DNA from: Patescibacteria group bacterium
GTDB lineage: Bacteria; Patescibacteriota; Patescibacteriia; JAGPKW01
NCBI GenBank assembly: GCA_018053685.1
Contig: JAGPKW010000038.1
Coordinates: 1-7,412, forward strand
Direction: 5' to 3'
DNA length: 7,412 nt
Below, in pieces: positions 1 through 6,562 of the stretch (its first letter is position 1; every line of letters starts with the position of its first letter). The notes under the pieces were generated by a model. It was not told the DNA's origin and did not search any database. It saw only the letters and a list, made by a program, of their open reading frames with translations. The position numbers and the translations under genes are program-made.

Positions 1-326
1 GTCATCTGTTTTATATAACCTTTTCTAAAGGAAAGGGACCTGTATGGTTAGATGAGGGTTTTGCTATATATACTTCTAATCAATTAAGTACAAAAGAAAG
101 ACCTAAGGAATTTAAAAACTTTCTTAAATATTACTCTTATGAAGATGAGAAGGTGTATTCAGAATCGGGTTTTGTTGTAGAGTGGTTGATAAACAAGTTT
201 GGTAAGGAAATGGTAATAGGTTTTTTAAAGGTATTACCTAATGTTAATAGTAAATATGATTTTAAGAAAGAATTTGAGGAGTATTTTGGTTTAGAGTTAG
301 ATTATAAAAGTTTTAAAGAATTATGA
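1..326 (+). CDS. Zinc metallopeptidase (gluzincin, peptidase MA-like), 3' end only
   Basis: The reading frame is open from base 3 to the TGA at 324-326 and gives 107 residues; the 5' part lies outside the window. Residues 14-22 read WLDEGFAIY, which matches the W-x-x-EG-x-A-x-Y motif of gluzincin peptidases, where the Glu is the third zinc ligand. The first visible residue is His, 17 positions before that Glu, which is about where the second His of HExxH should fall, so the window probably cuts the gene inside the zinc site. The tail (ESGFVVEWLINKFG, then FLKVLP) resembles the helical C-terminus of peptidase-MA-like proteins. The substrate is unknown, and any signal peptide or membrane anchor would be upstream. 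It is separated from the defence operon by about 240 bp and is probably a host gene. Class is fairly secure; exact family is not. Confidence 0.75.
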   Translation, partial: HLFYITFSKGKGPVWLDEGFAIYTSNQLSTKERPKEFKNFLKYYSYEDEKVYSESGFVVEWLINKFGKEMVIGFLKVLPNVNSKYDFKKEFEEYFGLELDYKSFKEL

Positions 327-415
327 AATTTTATAATATATGTGTACATTATGTAAATAGTATGGATGATTTAGGAAATGAATATACAGAGTTATTAAAA
401 ACAAAGATTATGTGT

Positions 416-434
416 ATACAATAAGATATTGTAT
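416..434. repeat. Perfect inverted repeat, 8-bp arms, 3-nt centre
   Basis: ATACAATA and TATTGTAT flank the trinucleotide AGA. The repeat lies 90 bp after the metallopeptidase stop and 135 bp before the methyltransferase start. No T-run follows it on the + strand, so it is not a typical intrinsic terminator. It could be a regulator binding site for the downstream operon or a chance repeat in AT-rich DNA. Confidence 0.4.
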
Positions 435-486
435 GTATATTAGAAATAGAGAGGAGGAAGAGAGAAGAGATAGGAGGGGTTGGGTT

Positions 487-519
487 ATAGGTTAGGAGCT
501 ACCTATCCTATAATAGGAT
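487..519 (+). promoter_or_regulatory. Candidate promoter with overlapping operator for the defence operon
   Basis: A perfect -10 hexamer TATAAT lies at 509-514, inside a perfect 15-bp inverted repeat ATCCTATAATAGGAT at 505-519 (7-bp arms, one central A). Just upstream, ATAGG at 487-491 and CCTAT at 502-506 form a second inverted pair, with TTAGG at 492-496 between them. No good -35 box is visible (TTATAG at 485-490 is weak, 18 bp spacing). The next gene encodes a methyltransferase with an N-terminal Xre-type HTH; methyltransferases with N-terminal HTH domains such as M.SsoII and M.EcoRII are known to repress their own promoters through inverted repeats. That this palindrome is the operator is inference from position and symmetry. 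Confidence 0.45.
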
Positions 520-569
520 TTTTCTTAAAAACAATGTTCTTATTTGAAGGGATATGCTACTATCAATTA

Positions 570-1787
570 ATGGAGAATTCAATAGGCCAGTCGATAAAGC
601 ATTATAGACAACTTCAAGGTTTAACTCAGAGAGAGTTAGCTGATAGGTCAGGGGTTAAATATACTACAATTACGAAGATAGAGACAGGTTTAATAGAGGA
701 TCCTTCTTTCTCTAAAGTTTCAAAACTTTCTCATGCCTTGGGTATAGCAACAGACCAGTTAGCATTTTCTTTCGAAAATCTCGGACAAACTTTTGATTTA
801 AATAATCGACGTTTTTTAGGTAATAAATATAAATTGCTAAATTTCATAAAGCAAATTGTAGATGAAAATATTGGAGAGTTTGATATATTTTGTGATGCAT
901 TTGCTGGCACTGGTGTAGTTGGTGAGTTTTTTAACAAACCACACAATCAAATTATCTCTAATGATTTATTAAAAAGTAATTATATTGCCTTAAAATCTTT
1001 TTTAGGAATTACCAATGTTAATAGATCTCTTTTAAATGAAAAAATTAAGTATTTAAATAATCTTCGTCCCAACCAAGATAATTATGTATCGAACAATTTT
1101 GGAGGTATGTATTTTTCTTATGAGAATGCAAGAAAAATAGGATTAATTAGAGAAACAATAGATAAAATATCTGAAAGTGTTGATGAAAAAGATTTACTTC
1201 TAACCTCATTGATATATGCAATGGATAAAGTTGCAAATACTGTTGGACACTATGATGCTTTTAGAAGAAACTTAGATACAGTAATGCCTATTAAACTCTT
1301 AGTTCCTAATATTCATATAGAGAATAATGAGAGGAATGTAATTTTCAATGAAGATGCTAATAATTTAGTTAAAAAAATTTCTTGTGATATTTTATATCTT
1401 GACCCACCTTATAATTCTAGACAATATTCTGATGCGTATCATCTTTTAGAAAACATAGTAGAGTGGAAAAAACCTGAAGTATTTGGAATCGCTAGGAAAA
1501 TGAATAGAAATCACATAAAGAGTAAGTATTGTCTAAAAGATGCGGTTAAATCCTTTGAAGAATTGATCTCTAATGCAGACGCGAAACATATTTTGTTGTC
1601 ATATAATGATACTGGAGAAACAAAAGATGGGCGTTCCAATGCAAAAATTAGTGATGAAGAAATCAAGAGAATTTTATGTAAAAAAGGGAAGGTGAAAGTC
1701 TTCGAAACAAAGTATAAAGCTTTTACTACAGGTAAAAACAGAAATTTAAATAACAAAGAGAGAATTTTTTATTGTAAAGTTATATAA
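570..1787 (+). CDS. Xre-type HTH fused to alpha-class DNA adenine methyltransferase (D12 family); Type IIS modification enzyme and likely autoregulator
   Basis: This 405-residue protein transfers a methyl group from SAM to adenine N6 on one strand of the target, protecting host DNA from the endonuclease encoded next. Residues 4-65 are a Cro/CI-type HTH (TQRELADRSGV, then recognition helix around YTTITKIETG). The catalytic part starts with a motif X-like FLGNK at 82-86, then motif I DAFAGTG at 109-115 (SAM binding) and motif IV DPPYNSRQY at 278-286. The order X-I-IV marks the alpha class, as in Dam and DpnM. The frame stays open upstream to a TTG at 480, with another ATG at 534, but the HTH fold begins right at ATG 570 and the extra 30 residues look like translated control region; 570 is therefore chosen, although no well-spaced Shine-Dalgarno precedes it. 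The gene opens the operon and stops 7 bp before the endonuclease. Target sequence is not deducible here. Confidence 0.88.
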   Translation: MENSIGQSIKHYRQLQGLTQRELADRSGVKYTTITKIETGLIEDPSFSKVSKLSHALGIATDQLAFSFENLGQTFDLNNRRFLGNKYKLLNFIKQIVDENIGEFDIFCDAFAGTGVVGEFFNKPHNQIISNDLLKSNYIALKSFLGITNVNRSLLNEKIKYLNNLRPNQDNYVSNNFGGMYFSYENARKIGLIRETIDKISESVDEKDLLLTSLIYAMDKVANTVGHYDAFRRNLDTVMPIKLLVPNIHIENNERNVIFNEDANNLVKKISCDILYLDPPYNSRQYSDAYHLLENIVEWKKPEVFGIARKMNRNHIKSKYCLKDAVKSFEELISNADAKHILLSYNDTGETKDGRSNAKISDEEIKRILCKKGKVKVFETKYKAFTTGKNRNLNNKERIFYCKVI

Positions 1788-1794
1788 TAGCAAT

Positions 1795-3609
1795 GTGAAA
1801 AAGCCTTGGTCACTATCTACTACAATCAGAAATCCAGAGCGTATCTTACCGTTTTTGCGTGTATTGGAAGAAATGGAAGGTGAAAATTTTGATGTAGAAG
1901 GTCAGGTAAAGTTTCAAACTTTATTAATAAAAAATAGGCTCTATCATCCTCGAAATTTGCCAGAGAGATTAGATCATTATTACGAGATTGAGGAAAATAC
2001 AATGTCTTTTGACCAAGCCACAGAGATTTTTAATTTTATGAAGACACAATCTCGTGCATTAAGAGATGATCCAGGTCTTCGAGGAAGAACATCTGTTTCT
2101 CCACTTACACAAAAAGGTTTAGCAATAGCAAAGGAATCTAGAGGACCTGTCATAATAACTGACTTAGGTAAGGAATTTTTAGACAAAGAAGATATAGGAA
2201 GCACTTTTTTCTATTATTTTATTAAATGGCAACTACCAAATCCTTTAGATGGTTATTCTTCTGATGATGGTTATGATATTAAACCATTTCTTGCAACATT
2301 GTCACTGATTAAAAAAGTTAACGAGAAAATGACAAGTTTAAATAAAAAAGCCAAAGGTTTAAGTAAACAAGAATTCTCCCTTTTTGTCCCTACATTAATT
2401 TGTGTCTCAGATGTAAACTCTAGTGTAGACAAAATCATTGAGTTGAGAAATCAGCAGTATGGAAAAAGTAGAATAGAGAAAAATAGAATATTTTCTGATT
2501 TTAGGAAGAATTTTCTGAAGGATTGGTTAGGAACAGAAGATAATGAAGAAATAGAAAGAAATATTCATAATCTGAAGGATTATGGAGATACAATTTTGCG
2601 AAATTTTAGATTAACAAGGTATTTGTATATAAGAGGTAATGGTTATTATGTAGATTTAGAACCAAGACGTTTAATAGAGATAGAAGAAATGTTGTCTACT
2701 TTAACCTTAGAATCAAAAGATTTTGAGAGTGAAGATGATTATATTGATTATCTTGGAGATAATTCATTGCCAGAATTGCCCTGGAATAATATTACTGATT
2801 TAAAGAGAATAGCAGAAGCACTACTTGTAGAAATTAATGAATTAGAGGAATCGTTAAGTATTGTGCACAAGGAATCTCCTGAATATCATACTTCAGAAGA
2901 AGCACAATCAGCAATTAATTCTCTAAGGGAATATAGACACGAACTTCAAGGGGAGATTATACATAAGCAATCTCAGCAATTAGAAAACATCAAACAATAT
3001 ATAGAAGGATTAAAAAATATTTATCAACAAGAGAATAAAAGTTTAATGTTAGAAAAATATTCTGCGTTGGGGTTATACTCTTTAAATGATGCAGATAAAA
3101 TAAAACCTAATTATTCAGTAGGTGATGATAATCAACCGACTTTTACTGCTCCAGCAGGAAAACCGGATATTGAATGCTTTTATGAATCTTTTAATGCTAT
3201 TTGTGAAGTAACGATGCTTCGTGGAAGAGATCAATGGTATAACGAAGGACAACCAGTTATGCGACATCTAAGGGATTTTGAAGAAAGAAATCAATCAAAA
3301 CCTGCTTATTGTATATTTATAGCTCCATCAGTTCATAGGGATACAATTAATACTTTCTGGAATTCAATAAAATATGGCTTTGAGGATGAAAGGACTCAGA
3401 AAATAGTTCCCTTATCTATTAATGATTTTTTGAATATCTTAGATACGCTTGTTATATATAAGGGACAGGGACGAACTTTTACGCATGAAATGCTAGAATC
3501 TCTTTATGACAGAATATTAGAAGAAACAAGTATAATCTCTAGTTCACAAGAGTGGTATTCTAAGATTCCAGAATTTATAAACAATTGGAAAGAGGAAATT
3601 CTCAGATGA
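1795..3609 (+). CDS. Type IIS restriction endonuclease, AlwI/BstNBI (RE_AlwI) family
   Basis: This 604-residue enzyme should cut DNA a few bases to one side of an asymmetric 5-bp site. It opens with the family signature KPWSLSTTIRNPER (residues 3-16), in the N-terminal recognition part. The C-terminal nuclease domain carries E420, then PDIE with D458, CEVT with E471, and NEGQPVMRH with E484. The D-x12-E-x12-E spacing and the upstream Glu match, with a constant offset of 2, the catalytic residues I recall for nickase N.BspD6I (E418, D456, E469, E482), and the length is also the same as I recall for that enzyme. EVT replaces the textbook E-x-K, as is usual in this family. The start is GTG with no visible Shine-Dalgarno, 7 bp after the first methyltransferase, which may keep expression low. 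The stop overlaps the next gene's ATG (ATGA). Characterised relatives cut GGATC or GAGTC; which applies here is unknown. No small BspD6I-like subunit is encoded nearby. Confidence 0.92.
   Translation: MKKPWSLSTTIRNPERILPFLRVLEEMEGENFDVEGQVKFQTLLIKNRLYHPRNLPERLDHYYEIEENTMSFDQATEIFNFMKTQSRALRDDPGLRGRTSVSPLTQKGLAIAKESRGPVIITDLGKEFLDKEDIGSTFFYYFIKWQLPNPLDGYSSDDGYDIKPFLATLSLIKKVNEKMTSLNKKAKGLSKQEFSLFVPTLICVSDVNSSVDKIIELRNQQYGKSRIEKNRIFSDFRKNFLKDWLGTEDNEEIERNIHNLKDYGDTILRNFRLTRYLYIRGNGYYVDLEPRRLIEIEEMLSTLTLESKDFESEDDYIDYLGDNSLPELPWNNITDLKRIAEALLVEINELEESLSIVHKESPEYHTSEEAQSAINSLREYRHELQGEIIHKQSQQLENIKQYIEGLKNIYQQENKSLMLEKYSALGLYSLNDADKIKPNYSVGDDNQPTFTAPAGKPDIECFYESFNAICEVTMLRGRDQWYNEGQPVMRHLRDFEERNQSKPAYCIFIAPSVHRDTINTFWNSIKYGFEDERTQKIVPLSINDFLNILDTLVIYKGQGRTFTHEMLESLYDRILEETSIISSSQEWYSKIPEFINNWKEEILR
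3591..3596 (+). promoter_or_regulatory. Ribosome binding site of the second methyltransferase
   Basis: AGAGGA lies 9 bp before ATG 3606 and inside the end of the endonuclease gene. It is the only well-placed Shine-Dalgarno in the operon and favours 3606 over the in-frame TTG at 3585, which it lies downstream of. It allows the protective enzyme to be translated well even where the nuclease's own start is weak. Confidence 0.6.
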
Positions 3610-4412
3610 AATTAAATCATATATACAATGGTGACTGCTTAGATATCATGAAAGATTTCCCTAAATCTTCAATTGATTTGGTATTTGCAGATCCACCTTA
3701 TAATCTTTCTGGAAATGGACTGAAATGGAAAGGTAATACTACTGGTGGGGATTGGGAAATGGTCAATGAAGATTGGGATAAAATGACAGATAAAGAATAT
3801 TTCAATTTTACAAAGTCTTGGGTAAAGGAAGTTAAAAGATTATTAAAGCCAAATGGATCATTATATATCTCTTGCTCGTATCACAATATTGGGGAGGTTG
3901 TGATGGCTCTAAAAAAAAATGGAATGAAGATAAATAACATTATTACATGGTACAAAACAAATGCTATGCCAAATATGACAAAAAGGACGTTTACACACTC
4001 AACAGAGTTTGTAGTATGGGCTGTAAAAGGTAAGAAATGGAAATTTAATTATGAACAAGTTAAGAAAATTAATCCTGAAAAGAGAAAGGACGGATCTAAT
4101 AAACAGATGAGGGATATGTGGAGTATGCCTTTGGTACAAGGGAAAGAAAGGCTGAAGGAAAAAGGAAGTAATAAATCCTTGCATCCGACTCAAAAACCAG
4201 AAGAAATGTTAAAAAGGATAATAATTGCATCTTCTGATAGGGGAGATGTTATTTTAGATCCTTTCTTAGGATCTGGAACTACAGCATGTGTTGCAAAAAT
4301 TCTTCAAAGAAATTGGATAGGCATAGAAAAAGAGATGAGATATGCTAAGATGGCTAAAATAAGAATTGATAATGTAATTAGCAATGAAAATAAAAGAGTT
4401 AAAAATTCATAA
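3606..4412 (+). CDS. Beta-class DNA methyltransferase (N6_N4_Mtase family); second Type IIS modification enzyme
   Basis: This 268-residue SAM-dependent enzyme should methylate the strand that the HTH-fused enzyme cannot, since an asymmetric site has a different sequence on each strand. Motif IV DPPYN is near the N-terminus (29-33), preceded by the typical NGDCLDIM start. The target-recognition region is in the middle, followed by HPTQKP at 193-198 and motif I DPFLGSGTT at 218-226. This order (IV, TRD, I) defines the beta class. Pieces resemble both M.HinfI (WSMPLVQGKERLK) and DpnA (FTHSTEFVVWA), both adenine-N6 enzymes, so N6-adenine is more likely than N4-cytosine; GATC-type and GANTC-type targets both remain possible. 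ATG 3606 overlaps the endonuclease stop, indicating translational coupling, and the 3' end overlaps the OLD gene by 29 bp. Confidence 0.9.
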   Translation: MKLNHIYNGDCLDIMKDFPKSSIDLVFADPPYNLSGNGLKWKGNTTGGDWEMVNEDWDKMTDKEYFNFTKSWVKEVKRLLKPNGSLYISCSYHNIGEVVMALKKNGMKINNIITWYKTNAMPNMTKRTFTHSTEFVVWAVKGKKWKFNYEQVKKINPEKRKDGSNKQMRDMWSMPLVQGKERLKEKGSNKSLHPTQKPEEMLKRIIIASSDRGDVILDPFLGSGTTACVAKILQRNWIGIEKEMRYAKMAKIRIDNVISNENKRVKNS

Positions 4413-6150
4413 TTGGAGATCAATTGCTGATATCTCTATGGATTTTGAAAAATTAATGATTTTTATTGGTCAAAATAATCATGGAAAATCAAATATCCTT
4501 TCTGCAATTCTATTTTTCTTTGGAGAAATAAGCTTATGTGAAAAGGATTATAGAAAAGGGAGTAAAGAGTTGTGGGTTGAAATAGAATTTGATGAACTAG
4601 ATGATCACGATAAATCTCAATTTAGGAAGTATTTAACACATGAGAACACGATAAAAGTAAGAAAAGTTGCAAACACAGAAGATGGCTTTTCTTATCATGG
4701 ATATAAAGAAACTCCGAAAGAAAAACTTTTAAGAGAAGAAATTTGTATAAAATATACATCTAGAGAAAAGGCAAAAAAACTTCCCTTTTTTAGTTTATTA
4801 CCACAAGAAGGAAGGATACTTCAAGACGATATAAGGAAAGCTTTATTTGAATTTTTGGAATCTAAAGATGATATAGAATACGAATATATATTAGAAGAAA
4901 CTAAATTCTTGGGTTATAACAATATTGCACAAGGGATTTTTGGAAATATACTTTTTATACCATCTTTAAAGGACACTTTGGATGAACTGAATCTAAAAGG
5001 ATCTTCAGTATTTAATAAAATTCTTTCTGTTGCTATTCAAGAAATGTCTGAAAATAATCCAGTCTATAAAGAAGCGAAAGGTAAGATGCTTACATTGACA
5101 CAAACATTAAATAAGAATCTGGATGATGGAACAAAGAATAAAAGTCGTCCAAAAGAATTAGCAAATCTTGAAGATAGATTAGAAAAAGAATTATCTACTT
5201 GGAATACAAAAATAGATATAGAGATAACACCTCCAGACATAAATGAAATTTTCAAATTAGGAACAGAAGTGATTGTAGATGATGGTGTAAAAACAGGAAT
5301 AGAATATAAAGGCCATGGTCTTCAAAGATCTCTGCTTTTTGCTTTAATAAAATCTTGGTCTGAAATATCTCAAGAAATAGAACAACAGAAAGGCACAAAA
5401 GAAACTGGAAGAAGAACGTCTAGTTCTTCTTTTATTATAATTGAAGAACCAGAACTTTATTTACATCCTCAAGCTCAAAGAGAATTTTTTAGTTCATTAA
5501 AACAGCTTTCTGAGAAGAATCACCAAGTAATAATAACAACCCATTCTAGTTTCTTTTTAGACCTATCTTTGTATAAATCTATCTGTATTGTCAGAAAAAA
5601 TGGGAGAACTAGTCCTACGGAAATCTTTCAGTGCAGAGAGGATTTATTTAAAGAGTTAAACGACAAAAAAACATTTAATTTGATATATTGGATTAATCCA
5701 GAAAGAGGAGAGATTTTCTTTTCAGAAAAAACTATTTTAGTAGAAGGTCAAACTGAGAAAACGATTATACCTTATATTGCTGATAAATTAGGAATTTTCA
5801 AACATGGCTATTCATTAATAGATTGTGGAAGCAAAGAAAGCATTCCGATTTATGAATATTTACTTAATAAATTTAATATCGAATATGTTGTAGTTTATGA
5901 TAAAGATCATCAATCTTCAAAAACTAAAGAGCAGATTACTTTATCAGATCAGAAATCTAAACAAATAGAAGATTCCATAAATCCTACTTTAGGTAAGTCA
6001 GTTGTTTTAGAAAATGACATTGAGGAAGAAATCGGATTGTCTAAAAATGGGTCAAAGTATAAAGCCTTTAAAGCATTAAAGAAAATAAATGAAAAAGGGT
6101 TTTCTATTCCCAAAAAGTTTGAGGCAAAGATAAAAGAAATTTATTCTTAG
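4384..6150 (+). CDS. OLD-family ATP-dependent endonuclease (AAA/ABC-type ATPase plus TOPRIM)
   Basis: This 588-residue protein pairs an SMC/RecF-like ATPase with a metal-dependent TOPRIM nuclease; family members such as P2 Old and GajA of Gabija act against phage. Walker A is GQNNHGKSN at 29-37, following the usual LKIHNWRSI start. A signature-like GHGLQRS is at 310-316, Walker B IIIEEPELYLHP at 351-362, and the switch His in TTHS at 385-388. The TOPRIM half starts with ILVEGQTEK (451-459, acidic residue E454) and continues with VVVYDKDH (502-509, D506 and D508), the expected E and DxD metal ligands. All key residues are present, so it should be active. There is no UvrD-like helicase beside it, unlike Gabija. 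The start overlaps the second methyltransferase by 29 bp with no Shine-Dalgarno, so it is probably made by coupling or reinitiation from the restriction-modification transcript. Its exact target is unknown. Confidence 0.92.
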   Translation: MKIKELKIHNWRSIADISMDFEKLMIFIGQNNHGKSNILSAILFFFGEISLCEKDYRKGSKELWVEIEFDELDDHDKSQFRKYLTHENTIKVRKVANTEDGFSYHGYKETPKEKLLREEICIKYTSREKAKKLPFFSLLPQEGRILQDDIRKALFEFLESKDDIEYEYILEETKFLGYNNIAQGIFGNILFIPSLKDTLDELNLKGSSVFNKILSVAIQEMSENNPVYKEAKGKMLTLTQTLNKNLDDGTKNKSRPKELANLEDRLEKELSTWNTKIDIEITPPDINEIFKLGTEVIVDDGVKTGIEYKGHGLQRSLLFALIKSWSEISQEIEQQKGTKETGRRTSSSSFIIIEEPELYLHPQAQREFFSSLKQLSEKNHQVIITTHSSFFLDLSLYKSICIVRKNGRTSPTEIFQCREDLFKELNDKKTFNLIYWINPERGEIFFSEKTILVEGQTEKTIIPYIADKLGIFKHGYSLIDCGSKESIPIYEYLLNKFNIEYVVVYDKDHQSSKTKEQITLSDQKSKQIEDSINPTLGKSVVLENDIEEEIGLSKNGSKYKAFKALKKINEKGFSIPKKFEAKIKEIYS

Positions 6151-6181
6151 ATATATCCTTAATTTTATTAAGTTATAATAA

Positions 6182-6562
6182 ATGGCTTTACAGAAATATT
6201 TAAAACCTGTTGAATATAGTTTTCATGTTTGGATGAGGAGTATAAGAGAACAGTCTGAACCAGTTGGAGTTAATTATTTTTTCACTTTCGTAAAGAATGT
6301 TTGTGTTTTTAATGCTACTAAGTGGCAAAAACAAGGTATTTTAAGGGAGAGAATTCTTAAAGAGGTTCCCGATATTGATACTGTATTACTTGAAGAATAT
6401 GTAGATAAATTTTTCTATTGTATTGACTTTTATAAGACAAATCCTTATAGAAAAGGCTTCAGTTTTACAAATGAAAGAGTTCCAAGAGGTTGCTATTTAG
6501 AAAAATCATTTAAGAATGGAGAGTTTATTGAAAAATATAAACCTGTTCCTAGAATTTGTTAA
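6182..6562 (+). CDS. Hypothetical protein, 126 residues, last gene of the defence operon
   Basis: I do not recognise this protein. It is soluble-looking, rich in aromatic residues (Phe, Tyr, Trp), Lys and Glu, without signal peptide, membrane segment or cysteine motif. It has no PD-(D/E)XK pattern, so it is not the small subunit known from the BspD6I nickase, and it is not an HTH controller. Visible stretches include EYSFHVWMRSIREQSEP near the N-terminus, a helix-like IDTVLLEEYVDKFFYCIDFY in the middle and a basic C-terminus ending KYKPVPRIC. The ATG follows the OLD stop by 31 bp, so it is probably cotranscribed. A TATAAT at 6174-6179 lies only 2 bp before the ATG, too close to serve this start in the normal way. 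A small partner of the OLD nuclease or a phage-sensing accessory is possible but unproven; it could also be unrelated cargo. Confidence 0.7.
   Translation: MALQKYLKPVEYSFHVWMRSIREQSEPVGVNYFFTFVKNVCVFNATKWQKQGILRERILKEVPDIDTVLLEEYVDKFFYCIDFYKTNPYRKGFSFTNERVPRGCYLEKSFKNGEFIEKYKPVPRIC

Noticed and set aside
323..424. 33-residue frame starting at an ATGA overlap with the metallopeptidase stop
   Set aside because: It has no ribosome site and no recognisable sequence; short frames like this are expected by chance and it runs into the inverted repeat at 416-434.
480..569. N-terminal extension of the HTH-methyltransferase from TTG 480 or ATG 534
   Set aside because: The added residues precede a complete HTH domain, do not look like family sequence, and would make the promoter palindrome coding; TTG 480 directly abuts the GGAGG tract, so spacing is wrong.
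3585..3605. Upstream TTG start for the second methyltransferase
   Set aside because: ATG 3606 gives the usual family N-terminus, overlaps the preceding stop as ATGA, and has AGAGGA at a suitable distance, which lies downstream of the TTG.
4384..6150. Gabija or PARIS system
   Set aside because: No UvrD-like helicase (GajB) is present, and the ATPase and TOPRIM parts are fused in one protein rather than split as in AriA/AriB.
6174..6179. TATAAT as a promoter for the 126-residue gene
   Set aside because: It lies 2 bp before the ATG, so transcription would start inside the coding region; no -35 box is evident and the spacer is very AT-rich.
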